Shown here one piece after another: positions 24,901-39,000 of a stretch of 64,000 nt of DNA. The notes under the pieces were generated by a model. The model did not search any database. It saw nothing but the letters and a program-made list of their open reading frames with translations, and had not been told where the DNA came from. Made by a program: the position numbers and the translations under genes. The stretch spans positions 1 to 64,000 of the forward strand of contig NW_002476161.1 in assembly GCF_000189635.1 (NCBI RefSeq). Direction: 5' to 3'. The stretch's first letter is position 1. Every line of letters begins with the position of its first letter. Source of the stretch: Tetrahymena thermophila SB210. Taxonomy: Eukaryota; Ciliophora; Oligohymenophorea; Hymenostomatida; Tetrahymenidae.

Positions 24901-27067
24901 AAAAAATAATAAAGCTATTATTTGAAATTGTTTTAGAAGTCATTCCTAAATTTGCTTTAATTAATTTCTTCAAAAAAAGAATTCTTTTTAGTGTTATTTG
25001 TAGTAGTTAGCTAAAAGAAGACAAAAGAATAACAAATAAAACATAAAAATAAATAAAAATTTTACTCATCTAATTTATTAGTTTTTACAGACCCTCAGAG
25101 AATTATTTTTAAGAAACACTATCTAAGTTAGCAAGAGATTTTCTTTGATTTAATTAAACTGGTATATTTTTAGAAGATTAAGGTTTAGTGCTGTTGTTAC
25201 CCTGATTAACGTGCTATTCAATCATAGCCATCAAATTTTAACTTAAAAGCTCTCTGTTTGATGTTATTAAAGAATATCGTTTATCTAAGGCATCTTTTTT
25301 ACCTTTCCTAGTTAATTATTTATCTTCTAACAAATCATTTCCCGTCATAAATTACACTATTTGGTTATCTAAATTAAGTGAACCTTTCTTTAGCAATTTT
25401 CTTTAAGAGGGTTTTTAAGCCTTCATATGATCATCCAAATTTGTGAAAGATGATGAGTCGGAGAATTAATCTGCAATAAGCTTACGCTTTTTACTTTCTT
25501 CTTCTAATTATAAGTTATTTTAAAGCTATTGCCTATCTTCTTTTAAATATTTCCAGAATTTATCAACTTGCTCTTGTACTTATTAGCACTTAGCTTTTAA
25601 CATATTTTTCTTTTATCTAACATGCTCAAGCATATATCTTTCTCCATTATAATCTCCCATAACTTTAGCTCTAAATAATTATTTTCTAATTCTTAATAGC
25701 TCTCCTTCAACACTTTCACAAATTACTGTGTACGATCTTTTTGATGAATCAGAGCTCTCTTTATTATCAACAAAATTGTTTTTTTTCTCAATTAGTTCTT
25801 CTTCTCCAAAATACTCATTTTAGTTAAATGTCATAATCTATAAATAGTAAAATTGAATATTTAATTTATTACATGATTATTTATGTTTTTCTATTAAATG
25901 TATTTAAATTTGAGAATATAAAATTATAAATTAATTAATTAATTAATTTGATTCGAGGTACTATTGAATTTTATCTAAAATGTTATTACCTGCATAACTT
26001 TAAATTCTAGCTTTTTTTCTTTTACTCTGAATTATTCTATTGCCTAATCCTCGAGTCTCTTTTAGCTTAAATCATTCTCTTGTGGACCTTTCACATAAAA
26101 TTTTTTCATAGCCTTTTTGAAATTTAACATTTAAACATGAATTAACATAAATTAATTAAAATATTTTATACTTTAAAGGTGCCTTTTGTAACAATATACA
26201 TAGCATCTGCTTCCTCACCCTCTAGGAATACGCTTTATTTATTTACAAAGCTCTTGAAATCTGATCTAGAATATATATCTCTTAAGTATCCTTTGTTTAT
26301 TTCCTGCAAAAATGCTAGTGATTCTAAATATGCTAGTTTTGAGTTTATTTGATTTTTATTCTTAAGAATTTTGTCAAAAGGTCTTTTTTATAGAGTTAAA
26401 AATTCACAATCTTCTTCACAAATAATAGTTGCCATTCTCGGCTTATTGCTTATAAGAGCTAGTTCACCAAATCCAGCTCCTGTTGGCATTACAGCAACCT
26501 TAATTAATTCAGGAATTTCAGATTGATCATCTTGATTTTTTTTTATATGAACAGAGCAACTTCCGCTTAATATAATATAAAATTTATCTCCAACAGTATC
26601 TATATACATTAAAAAATAGATAGCATTAATCAATAACATCATTTGAATATTTAAGAATTTTTTAAATTCATATATGCGATAAACAAATTAATTAATCATA
26701 ATACTTATCACTATGACAGGATGTCCTTTTGGATGTTATTCATACATCATATATTAGCAGCATTATTTGTGAATCTCATCATCCTTTTCTTTTTCATTCA
26801 ACTCTTTAAAGAATTTTATATTTTCTGTTGCTTTTTGCAGCTATACTAATTGAGACTATAACCTTGTAAGAGGTGGTTTTTTTAAAATTTCTACTATCTT
26901 TTTTTTCTATTATTAATTTTACAAAATGGTTCTTAAATATTCGTGATTGTATGTTTTAGTTAATAGTTCCATTTGATATTTTAAAACTTAATTTATCATA
27001 CTTGCTTTTGTTTTTCATCGTCTGTTATAGGGGCTTGCTAAGAATTTTAAGTCTTTGACTAATTCAT
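21950..27067 (-). CDS. Cyclic-nucleotide-binding-domain protein with long Q/N-rich tail
   Basis: Predicted 1485-aa soluble protein. Seven exons, phases all consistent: 27067-27002, 26906-26705, 26599-26172, 26112-25990, 25837-25066, 24873-24188, 24130-21950. Residues about 70-165 form a cNMP-binding domain: GDKFYIILSGSCSVHI, then the phosphate-binding cassette FGELALISNKPRMATI (about 131-146) with the Glu and Arg that contact the cyclic nucleotide. A second, weaker CNBD-like unit follows (LAYLESLAFLQEI; FLEGEEADAMYIVTKGTF). A highly charged, probably coiled-coil segment comes next, then some 1000 residues rich in Asn, Gln, Ser and Pro with no recognisable fold. No kinase domain or transmembrane segment is visible, so this is neither a standard PKG nor a CNG channel; it could be a scaffold or a PKA-R-like sensor. 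The start ATG at 27065-27067 gives a short first exon and is the least certain part. Confidence 0.85.
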
Positions 27068-28457
27068 TTATCGCCTGATTTATAAGCTAATAGTTAAGTA
27101 TAATATACTGTTTTGTAGTGATAAAGAAAAAAAATATTTAATTTAGCAGTTATTATTATTTATTTTTTGGAGATCTTTTTTATTATAAAGTATAGTAATC
27201 ATCTATCATCAAAAAATCTAGTCATATATCGAAGTAGTTCAAAGTAATTAATTCTTATTTGATTTATGCACAAATTAACTACTGAATTAATTTATAATTA
27301 GTAACATTCTATTTAGTTGATCCAAGAATGCATAATTTTGTTTGTTTGCCAACATGCTTTTATCTATTTTTAATAAAATTTACAGTCTTATCTTTTAAAG
27401 GGAAAATTTTAAATACTCAAAATCACAATCGTCTTGTAAAAAAAGTAATCATATTAAAATAAACAAGATCTTTATATTGTAAGAAAAATTTTAACTTACT
27501 TGGTAGACATAAATTAAGTATTTACTATTAATGTAAGTATCTTTAATAACTTTAATAATAATTTATCAATACATTTTCTTTTATAAAATATAGAGAGAAT
27601 GAAATTTTAATGTTAGGTATATTTTGGAGTTTTAAGTTTAAATTAAATTTATTTTATAATAATTTCAAAGAAATAAACCAAAATAAAAATTGGAACTAGA
27701 GACAAGAAATGTAGGTATTATTATAATAATCTACATTAAAGTGTAAACTAAATTGAATTTTGAAATAAAATTTAAAATTGTTAAAATTTTTATTTTAAAT
27801 AAAAGTAAGCAAGCTTTAAGAAATAGATAAATTATTTATGAAATTTTAAATCACTCAAATCTAATTTATCATTTTAAATAAATTAAAACATGCTCATACA
27901 TCCATAAAAATAATTTATTTATTTTAAAATGAAAAATATCATAAAGAATAATTTTTTTAGATTAGTAAATTTATTTTTTCTAATAAGTTACGAATTTTTT
28001 ATATCCCTTTATTGATTTTTAATTTGGCATTTCATTATTATTAATGGTATTATCTCTTTTTTTACTTCATGAAAATTTTCTTAATAATTTGCCACTTATT
28101 TCTATAATAATCTTAGCAAAAATTATATTAAATCAACTCTTAAAAAATATTTTCAAGAATTTAAATAATTATTTATTATCATTTTATAACATTAAAAAAG
28201 GAGTTTTTAAATAAATATGTTTTGAAATTGATCAATAATGAATTTTTAAAAATTTTTAATAACTAGTAAACAGATAATATATATACATTTTTAAGTACTT
28301 TATTTTCAGCAGAAATTTTATTTACAATTTTAATTAATTAAAATGAAATTTTTATTATTTATTTATTTTAGATATTTTCTATGTAAATATTTAAAAAATA
28401 TTTTAAAATTTAATGTTAAGAGGATTTAAGAAATTTTTTATTTTTTTATTTGTTTGT
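27068..28457. other. Intergenic region between two minus-strand genes
   Basis: About 1.4 kb of AT-rich DNA that should hold the 3' UTR of the 2108-aa Q/N-rich gene and the promoter and 5' UTR of the CNBD gene. No other gene is visible. Confidence 0.55.
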
Positions 28458-31400
28458 TCATTATAAATTATGGTCATATTAAAAAATTTTTTAATTGTAT
28501 TCCTAAAAGATGTTTTTATTAGGAGGTAGTTCAGGAGGAATAGGAAGTGATTTAACTATATCGTTATAGTTGTTTGAATTAATATCATTTTTAAGTCTAT
28601 TACGTGTAGGTTACTCTCTTAGTTTATCTTTTAATTCATGAGTATCTAAAAGCAGTAAATCTAGTATTCTCTCTTCGTTTTCAGATTCGTTTTATTTGTT
28701 TACCTTATATTCTTCTGGATTATATTATTGTTGTCTTTAATTGCCCTAAGTTATTGGATTATCGTTTAGTTTTTATTGATACTGCTAAAATTAATTTGGT
28801 AGAATCTATTGATCGATCTTGTTTCTTTTTTAATTATCATATGAAGATTATCTTTAGAGTTTATTCTCTAATCCTAAATTATCGCTTAGTGTCTGTTTTC
28901 TTGATAGAACATTTTAATACTATTGCTGCTGTTATTCGATTTGCTAAGATAATAATTTATTCTATTGAGTTGGGGGTTTTTCGTATTGTTAAATTTTGAT
29001 ATTATTTCCTTAGTTCTTATTATCTTGATAGGAATTAATTGAAGTATTTTTGTGGCTATTTTAAACATTGCTATTATCTTCGCTGCTAATTTTACTTTTG
29101 TACGATCTGTGTGTAGGTGGTTTTCTAAAATATCCACGTGAACGATAACTTATTTAATTTCCAAAGTTTTAGTCATATTAATTTTATTACAATTCATAAT
29201 CTGGGTTATAGTCATATCCTTAATAGTTTGCTTCTTATTAATTTTAATCCTACTAATAATTCATAGCTACTGAAATGGGTATTCTTTCTTTTGAAGACAT
29301 TGAGTTCCTACTACTGCTTTAAATTCCCTGATTTTACTTTATTTGTATGTTTTCGAAAAGCTATTAGACTTGAGTCTACTGTTATTGCTAACTTTTTTGG
29401 TTTTTTAATGGTGAAGGCTAGTAGTGGTTAGCTAACATATACTGTTGTATTGCATAATTTTAATTTATCATAGAGCTTGGATTCAAATTATTCTAATTCT
29501 TTGAGTGCCCTAGTAAATTTTAATTAGAGCGTCTAAGATTCAATTCTTACATCAAATCAAAGCTCAAAAATGAATTCCTCGACTTGAATTAATTCATCTG
29601 TTATGGAGTAATTTAGCTTACCTCATTTTCGTTTTCATCCTAAAAAAATAACTGTGATTGTATTATTGGTCCAATAACTTCCGTCCTAACTGTTTCATTT
29701 CCATCAATAAATGAGCAGTGAGCAGTTTTATGAGACTGATTAGTTATAACTCTTTTTGATGGAGTGAAGTGAATCGCTGCCACATTTCCTTTTTTTCCTG
29801 ATTTCTTTTTCCATGTCTAATGATCCAACTATTCATCTTCTAAAAGTTCTACAAGTTCAGTCAAATCTGATTCTTTCTTTTACTATTCTGGTACTACTCC
29901 AGCTATTACAGATTAGTAAGAGACAAATGGTGATTCACATCCAGACTAGTTTTACGATCCTACAATTTTTTTATGTTGCATTTCATTTATATAAATTTTA
30001 TTGTTATTATTATTATTATTATTGCTTGGCTTCAAATTTTATATATTTTGTCCTTGTTGGTGCTTTTCTTATATTGATTAGTACTCTTATTTACCAATCT
30101 ATATGTTAGTAGAAATCTATTCTGTTAAATTTGAACTAATTTGATCAATCCACATCTTCTAATAATTTGATCTTTTTTAGCTGTTAACACGACTTAAAAC
30201 TTCATCGTTTTCCTATTTTTCTTAAATTCCAAATGACATTGCACTACTCTTTTTTAATGCAATAGGCTGATTTTACTAAAATGAGTTTGCATTTTGAATT
30301 TAAGAATTTGCTTCATTTTTACTCTCTTCTTAGTCTTATTCAGTTAAATTGTTAGGATTTCCATAATTTGGTTGCAGGAATTTATAATTAGGAACTGAAA
30401 TAGTTCTTTATTACTTTGAAATTTAATAGAACTATTTTTAGTTATCATTTAGACTAGCTTGAGCATCATCTTGATTAATTCCACTAACTAGAGAAGCAGA
30501 AGGTAGTCTATCATGATTGATGCCACGAGGTTCTGAAGTACAGCGATTTTGGCTTAAACCTAATTTTTAATTGCTGTATTTCTCATGACTTTTTCTTAAA
30601 TTTGAAGAAATTTTCTCAGCCGATTTATATGGATTAATAGTCTTTATTACACTTCTACCTCTTCTAACCTTTAAAAGCATTTCTTTTTTCGAATCTGTGC
30701 AAAATACACCTAATTATTCTCCTTCTTCGTTATCATTATTATTTTCATTAGGAATCTCTTCACCTCCATGATGTATAGTAGCAGAGCGTTCTTTTTATGA
30801 AGTATTTAATCTTAGAGATCTTAATTCTCCAACAGGTTTTTCCCTTCCAAGAATTCTATGAGTAGATGCACTCCTTTTCTCTAAATTGCAAATTTAAAAC
30901 AATTGTTTAAATGGAAAAAATATAAATTTAATTACCTCTATTTATAATTGCATCTGAACTCTTTTGTAATAATTTCATTTATTGTTTATCATCGTTATTT
31001 AATGACTACACCTAACAAAATTTTTAAAATAATTAATAAAAAAAATAATTATTTTTTTATTTTACATTTATTTAGTTTAAGCTTTGAGGAACAGACTCTA
31101 CAAAATAATAGTAATTTGAAGAATTTTCTACAGAGTATGGTTGGGCTATAAGAGGCTTATTAGCTAATTCTTGCACTTTATTTTCAGTGTTATTTTATTA
31201 ATCCTCTTTAAGATCATTTAAAGAAAGCTTTTAAGACCCATTAGGATTGCTAATAGTTTTTATAGGACTCTAATCTTCATAGTAGAACTATTTCTCTTTT
31301 TTATAGCTATTTTGAAAATGAGTTATCGAGCTTTACTGCATTTTCTTTATACTCATTTCCTTGATCTCTTAATTAATAGGCTCAGGGTAATTATAATTTT

Positions 31401-34400
31401 AAGGATTGTACTCTCTTTTACTCACACTATTCTGAATGATATGTTAATAATCTACTTCTTTTTCCTATTCACACAATCCATTCTCATTTTTTATTTTCCT
31501 CCCTTCTGGCGATTAGTTATTCCCATATTTCTATTGGCTTACATATTGACTTGGGATTGAATAGTCAAGTTGCTTCTAAACACTGGAAGGAGTTTTCTTT
31601 CTTTCTGTTTTTTTTCCTTTTACTAAAGAATCAAAAGCTTCATTTTAGTTGTTCAGCTTTTGATCTTAAAACTAATCAACTTATTTTGAAGCAGATAGCT
31701 TGTTTTACAACTTTTTATTCGAAATGGGTTCAATACCTTACTTTTTTCTTTCTAAACTTGAATTGGCCTATTTTTAATTTTTATTCTTAAAATATTTTTT
31801 TTTTAATTTTAAGAGTATTACTGAGTTAAACAAGCTCTAATTTAAAGACGATAAAATACTGATGCTATCTCTCTTTTTCATCTTTATCTTTCTGATTGGG
31901 GAGTTTTTTAAGCTAGGTAGATTTTATACTTTTTTAGCACTGCTTATATTCTTTAGAACATCCATCAACTATTTTAAATAAAAATAAAATTGAAAAAATT
32001 AAATTATTTTATTAATTTAAAATAAATACTCCTTTAATATATCCTTTTATCTCTTTTTCTTGATCATAGTTGACTCCGTATAGTTATTATTCCTCTGTGT
32101 CTTTAAGCTCATCTGTTACCATTTCTCCTTTGCTTTACTGCAAATTATTTTATCCTGTACTAAGATTATCTGCTTACTAAGCTGCTCCAAACATTTTTTT
32201 ATTTTTAAATTGCTTTTCTATAATTTGTTAAATTCTCTTTTTTGTTTCTTCTTTTATTTGACCACTTTTATCATCAATTATTCTATTCAATGATAAGCTA
32301 TTTTAAATAGAATATTTTGATATAATATTTTAACTTTTTAATGATTGAATTACTTTGGCTTAGCAACCCTTTTTATTGATTTTATTTATCTACCATTTTC
32401 ACTTGGTTCAGTATTTTGTATACTCTGATTATGACTATTTTACTACATACTCATGTTAGGAAGCTTTATATTTAGTTTGCTGTTGGAAGCATTAACTTAT
32501 CTTATCCTTCTCAACCTTAATTCACTCACTTTAATAAAAATTTAAATTTAGTTTACTTATTAAAACAAATATTTATTTACATGATGATTGATTTTTTTGT
32601 AATTATTGTGCTCCATTACCATTTTCTAACTTTATCTATTCATTTATTTGAAGCTAATTATCTTCGTTTTATTCAGAATTTTGTTAAATTTATATATGAT
32701 TATCAATAGCTTAACTAATCTCAATACTTTGTTGTCTATCTTGCTTTTGTTTTGCTATATGCAATGACTTAGAATTCAATCTGGAACTTAATTAATCTTA
32801 TGAAACCAAAGGCAAACCATTATTTGCACTTTTTCTTAAGAAAGAATTGCTGTTTCTTTTACTTAGATCTGCTTTTTGAGCATTAGTAGATTAAGATGGA
32901 TGATACAAGAGTCTTTCAGAAGATTTATTATTTGAATTGTATTCATTAGTTATATTAGTAGGAAGAATATTTGAGTTACTATTATAAGAGCTATTATTAT
33001 TTGTCTTTGTATTGTTTATCCTAAATATGCTTTCTTGTTTACTAATAACAGGATTATCAACATTTCTTATCATGTGCATTGAATTTCTATTTGAATCTAG
33101 TTTTAATTTGCTTTTTTAGATAGGCTCAGGTGTTACTGACTTGCTAGTTATTTATGAATACCCTACACCATTATTATTAGGAGCTATAACTCCTCCGCTA
33201 TTTGAAATCATACTAGGACTCTTATCATTAAGGATACTCTCTTTTTTTCTTTAAGAATCTGACATATATTTCTCATTATAGTAATAATTTTTATTTCCAC
33301 TGTTTTATATTGTAGCACTATTAAGTTATTTACTACCACTTTATTAATTTTATGATTTTATGCTTTTATTCACATTAGCACCCATAAATACAGGTGGAAT
33401 ATTTTATATAGAAGATGGATATTAGCTGTTGTTTTCTTTTGAAAATATGCTTGCATTTTTATCAAGTTAATTTTTTTCACGATTGCTATTATCAGAAGAT
33501 TTGCTATTTTATTAAAGAATAATGTTTGACTTTTTTTAGCTATTAGAGTCGAAGTCTTCTTAAGTTTTTAAAATTTGGATTTATTTGTTTACTGTTTATT
33601 TTTTGACATCATCATTTTATTCTGTTTTTTATCTACTAGATTGCTAATTATTATATTATTTTGTTGGTTGGAGTAGTTATTTTTAAACAATTAATTCTTA
33701 ATTTATATATTTATTTTTTTAAGGTGATTCATTATTAGCATTATTCAACTTATTTTTGCTTTATTTATTGTTGTTAGATGAAAAACTATTAAAACCAAGT
33801 GTTTCTTAATTGTTAGCTTGATAAAGAGAATAACTTTTTTGCTTCACTGGAGCTTAATTGTTTGTATTATTCTAAAATCTCATTTAAGAATTCTACGATT
33901 ACTATATTTTACTATTTAAATTTATATTTTCTTTAGAGTTGTTAAGCATTAATTTATTTTGATTATTTTTCTCACTTTGCGGTTGCACAATGACTTTTTT
34001 TTATACTAAATCCTAATTTGGATTAAAGACAAAACTCTATACTTCCTAAATCTTATCAATCTTAGAAAATTTATTACTATTTGATTGATCGTTTAGATAT
34101 AAGTTCTAGTTGAAGCCTTTATTTGCACTGTTATCTTTGTTAGCACTATTATTTTTTTGAGCTGAAAGTTAAATATTAGAAGATAAGTTCTTTAATTATA
34201 GGTAGCTGTTATTCTTGCTGAGCTAAGACTAAATTCCAAATTGCTCATTCTTGTTGCTTATTAGTTATATTTCAAGCTCTTTTAGTCTCTTTAGAGACTC
34301 TTCTCTCTTTAAATCTTTTAGCTCTAAACTTTCATTCTAGCTGGAATTATGTTTCTTGACCCTTTCATTTTTGTAATTCTTGAGAGTAAGTCCTATTTTA

Positions 34401-35192
34401 TATTTTTGATGGTGTTAATTTATTTAACTTTTTTAGTAAATATCAAGCTAGCTAAGTATAAATTATTTGAAAATTTTCGTTGGATATTTGTCTGATGCCA
34501 ACTGAATTAATTAATTAAAAAAGTATAGCAAAATATTAATTGGTTTTTAGATAGGGCACAAACTATTAAACAAACAAATCTAATAAATTTTAGTAAAATT
34601 TTAATGTGGAAATTAAATTACTTCTCTATGCACTGGTTTCTTGTTAATTATTTTTCTTATTAATATTTTAAACTCCTCCACCACTATTGAAGTTATTGGA
34701 GGCATAATTACTCTAGTTAGTGTTTAAAACTCCTGATATCCCACTTATATTTTCAGACGATGATTGTCTTGAATGTAAAACAGATTTAGGTCTTTATATT
34801 CCCTTAGATATATAATGAACATTAGGAGAAACTCCTCTCGAAGGAGTTTTTTCCTTTTATTATACTTGATGATTCATGTTAATATTACTATTGCTGTTTT
34901 TCTTGACTTTATATTTATCTAAATTATCATTATTTATTGTGTTTTTTCCTTAATTTTATGAAATTGGTAGAGGGACATTATTTGAATTAGACTAAATCAT
35001 CATTTTGAATTTTTACTATGCACTTAATTGACTTTTTTATTCAGCTAAAGATTCGCTTTTTTAATTCTTAAATTCCCCTTACTTTTTTATCTCAGCTGGT
35101 AGTAAATTCAGCTTAGAACTGTTATGTTCATGAATGCTTTTACTCTTTGAAATTTATCGCCTTTGTGATTAAGAATCACTAATTAACGACAT
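28458..35192 (-). CDS. Very large Q/N-rich protein, about 2108 aa, function unknown
   Basis: Seven exons in consistent phase: 35192-34622, 34491-32581, 32528-32354, 32297-32030, 31968-31066, 31011-30936, 30880-28458 (TGA). Most Gln codons are TAA/TAG, so the standard code shows only fragments. The whole product is hydrophilic and low in complexity, dominated by Asn, Gln, Ser and Lys, with poly-Asn runs. Short charged segments look more ordered: a Lys/Glu-rich helix near residue 230 (ESLELKDLKREE), a basic segment where exon 7 begins (KRSASTHRILGREKPVGEL), and a Leu-rich C-terminus (ERILDLLLLDTHELKDKL). There is no membrane segment, signal peptide or domain I recognise. It diverges from the next gene across an 820-bp intergenic region. 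The boundary between exons 1 and 2 uses the second of two nearby acceptors, which is the one that keeps frame. Confidence 0.8.
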
Positions 35193-36012
35193 TCTCTTCT
35201 TTTCACTTTGTATATTAAAAAAATTATAAATATTATATAATTAATGTTGTAAATTTTCTCTCCCTAGAGATTACTCAAAGTAATAACAATACTTAATATG
35301 TGATCTACTTAAAAAAATAAATACACAGTATTTCTGTTAATAATCATAAAATTTTTATAAAAACACACTTATAATAATATTTTCTTTATTTTTGAGTTTA
35401 TTTATTTTCATAAAAAACATTTTATTTTTAAAAAAATACAAATTTATTTAATTAAATTAAAAATAAACTAACTATGCTTCTAAAGATAATTTCATAAGTC
35501 TACTTTGAAAAACAATAAAATAAATAAAAATTTTGTTTATAAATATTATATTTTAACTTAAAACTGATTTTAAAACTCTAAATTATTTTAATTTTTAAAA
35601 ATATTTTTCTTTTATTTCATTTAATTAGCTTTTTTATCAGTAAAAATGATTTCCAAGAGAAAATTTGAAAAATATTTAGTTGTTTTTTTTCTTGTAAATT
35701 TTGTAAATTTTTAGGTATTTATTACCTTTATTTAGATCTTTTAATAATAACATTGATTTCTACCTCAAACAAATTATTTTTTTGAATTTATTATTTTAAC
35801 GGTAAAATAATCATGGAAAATAAAAGTTATGAAAAATGCAGCTAAAATTTACAGTAATTATAAAATACTTACAATTCTTCAAATAACTATTTTGGAAAAT
35901 TATTAACAACTCAATTAGTTTAATATTTATTTAATTGAAGATTAATTCAACAATTAAAGTATTAATAGTATAATTAAATAGGTTTAATATATAAATTTAT
36001 AGTTTTAGACAT
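35193..36012. promoter_or_regulatory. Shared divergent intergenic region of two giant Q/N-rich genes
   Basis: 820 bp between two head-to-head ATGs (35192 minus, 36013 plus). The sequence is AT-rich with long T and A runs and must carry both promoters and both 5' UTRs. No specific element is recognisable by eye. Confidence 0.5.
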
Positions 36013-39000
36013 ATGAAACCCTAGAATATGTCTCATTCTATTTCGTTTGGAATGTAACAATAGTTGGGCAGTTTCATGAAAGATAGTTCCCAAAGCAATA
36101 AATAGTGCAATTAATCATCTTAGTTTGTAGTAAAATAGAATTAGCAAAATGATAGCTTCTAGATTGATTCTCAATAGCTCTTGACGTTTTAGAGCAGAAA
36201 TCAAAATCAATCAGACATACAGTAAATGCATATTTTTATATTAAGGATATTTATTTACCAATAACAAAAATATTAGTAAAGCTTCTATTTCTAAGCATCA
36301 AAGAAATATTTCTCAACCAATTTAATAAGTGAATCCACCTCTCACAAACGAAGACTCTAGTTTTATCAATTAAGATGCTTCTATGGAAGAGCAACAGTTC
36401 GAAAACAATTCTTTGGATAAAACAAATAGAAGCTTAGAATAAATTAATATAACAAATAGAAATGTTGGAAATATTTCCCCTTTACTCAAAGGAGAGAACC
36501 TTTTTTAAGATTATATGTAAGAATTAAAAAATTACAAAGAAACATTCGAACAATACAGTTAAAGCAAAAATCGTGTAAATAGCAGCCAAGAAGACTCTTT
36601 TACTGAAAAAAGTAACTAAATATCATAAAAATAACAAGCAATTGATAATTAGTAATAGAATTTCTCATCAAACATTTAAAAATAAACTGTGATTCAATAA
36701 ATAAATAGAATTCCAAAAATATTGTCTGTCCATAGCAAAGATGTAGTAAAGACATAAATTGAGAGGCCAAGAACTCTTACACCACCAGTTCGAAGCCCAT
36801 CTCAATCAAAAACAGCTTAAAAACCTAATCTCTCTCTATTGTTTTAACAAAATGCTTCTCCAAACAAAAACAAATCATTTACTTATGGTGAAAATATAAG
36901 TTGTAGTCCAATTTTAGGTATTGCTAAAGTAAGTAGCAATTAAATTACTAGCGCTAATATTTTAAATAATCCTACTCATGTAAAAGCAGAGTCTCCAAAA
37001 GTTCAAAAAAATATTTTACAAGCAAATAATTCATAAGCAAATATAATCAATAATTAAAACCTGAATAAACAAGATAGTTTAAATAATTTAAGTCGTGTAG
37101 TATGTAGTATTAATAGCAGCAGTGTTTAAAAAACATCCTCCAAACTCAAAAATGTAAATGGTGATTAACAACAAACTGACTTAGATAATAGCCAATCTAG
37201 TAGTATTTATTAAACTAATAAAAGTAATTTAAATACCAGCAATAACAATTTTATCTCTAATAAGCCTATTAATGTATTTAATCAAGGAGAAAATTGTGAG
37301 AATAATTCTAATTTAATAAGCCACTCAAATAATGGAAAAATAATCAATGTTACCTCTTCCATAAATAGTAGTTTTAGCAAATAATAAAACGATTATAACT
37401 ATTAGACTAAAATTCATAAAAACGATCCAAAAATTGAATAATAAAAGAGTTCCAATTTATTTTCAACTCCTATAAAATCTAATATCAACCAAAATTAGCA
37501 AGGCGGTTGCAATTATGTTTATAATTCTCATTCTAAGAGCTCTCCTAATTAGTAATATCTGTATTCTACAGCTACGACTAATACAGCAAATTAAATTACT
37601 ACCAAACAAAACAATTCTTATAATAGCAACAATAACAATTAAGAATAAAATAATAGGCTTGACTAATATACAAAGCATTCAGATTGCTCAATTGGTTAAA
37701 TAGAATTCTATAAACAAAAAATAGATGACCTAGCTCAACAATTAAAAGAAAAGGATCAATTTATTAATGAATTTGATAACATTAAAAGCGAATTCTTCAC
37801 GTTGAAAAAGTTGCTTGAATAAAAAGATTAAGATATGAATGAACAAAAAAATAAATTTAACTATTAAATGAAAATGTTTTAAGATCTCTAAATTGAATGC
37901 AGTACTTTGAATAATATAAACAATATTCAAAAAAAATAGATCGAAGATTAATAAGAAATTATAGTTCAGTTAAGAAAATAAATTAATAAAAACTAAAACG
38001 AAAGCATTTCCTTTAATTTAGAGAACTAAAATAATTCTCATTTAGTTGAGGTAAACAATTTGAAGCAAAGCATATTAAATAAAGAAGAGATTTTGCAAAC
38101 ATTAAGGGAAAAGACTAATTAATCTAAAGTTTTAATAGATGAGCTGCAAGAAGAGTTGAATAAGTCAAGATAAGAAAACAACTTGCTAAATAACTAAATA
38201 AAAATTAGTATTTAAGAGAATAATGAATTATAACTTATGGTGGACGATCTCTAAGCATAGGTTGCCGCCTTTTAAAGTGAGAAAAAAGATCAAAATCAAA
38301 AATAACACATCAATAATAACTTAGAAAAAGTAATTAATTAGTAAAAAGAAGACATCACATAACTAAAATCCCAAGTAGATGAAAAATCAAAATAGCTTTC
38401 TCATACTCTTAGTGAGATCTAAAATCTCCTAAAAGAAAATTCAAATCTTAATGAAAGATACAATGATGCTACTTCCTAGTTAATTTAGAAAAGCTAAATG
38501 CTTAATCAGATGGAATCTAACCACAGAAGAGAAATGGACTAACTTTAATAATCAATTAAAAATGTATAAAAATAATATAAATGATATTTTTTTTAATGAA
38601 ATAATTTAATTTATTTATTAATAAATATATATAATTAAAATATTTAGGAATGTACTTTAGAAATTATGAAAGAGATTTAAAACATCACAAAGCCCTTAAT
38701 AGATGAAAATAAGCTACTGAATGAAGAAATTACAAGAGAAAAGCAAAAAGTAGAAATGCTGATGAAGGAAAGAAGTCAAATTCATATGAGTGAAATGCTT
38801 GTTAAAATAAATGAGCATAAAGACAGTGCTTAAAAACTACAAAGTGTATTTGATTAAAAAATCAGCAGTGCATTAGATTCGGATGAAGTAGCAAAATTGT
38901 TTATAGAGCAGCTAAAACATGAAAATAGAGAATTAAGGAGAAATTGCGATATTTGGAAAGCAAAATATAAAAAGATTCAAAGAGAAATGAAAGAAGTTAA

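Noticed and set aside
24874..25065. Lys/Leu-rich frame on the minus strand as an extra exon of the CNBD gene
   Set aside because: It carries an in-frame TGA, and skipping it as a 192-nt intron with normal GTA/AG ends gives a perfect phase match.
29813..31790. Several hydrophobic plus-strand frames (98, 67, 82 and 79 aa)
   Set aside because: They lie opposite minus-strand exons of the 2108-aa Q/N-rich gene; antisense of poly-Asn/Lys codons gives Phe/Leu/Ile-rich shadows.
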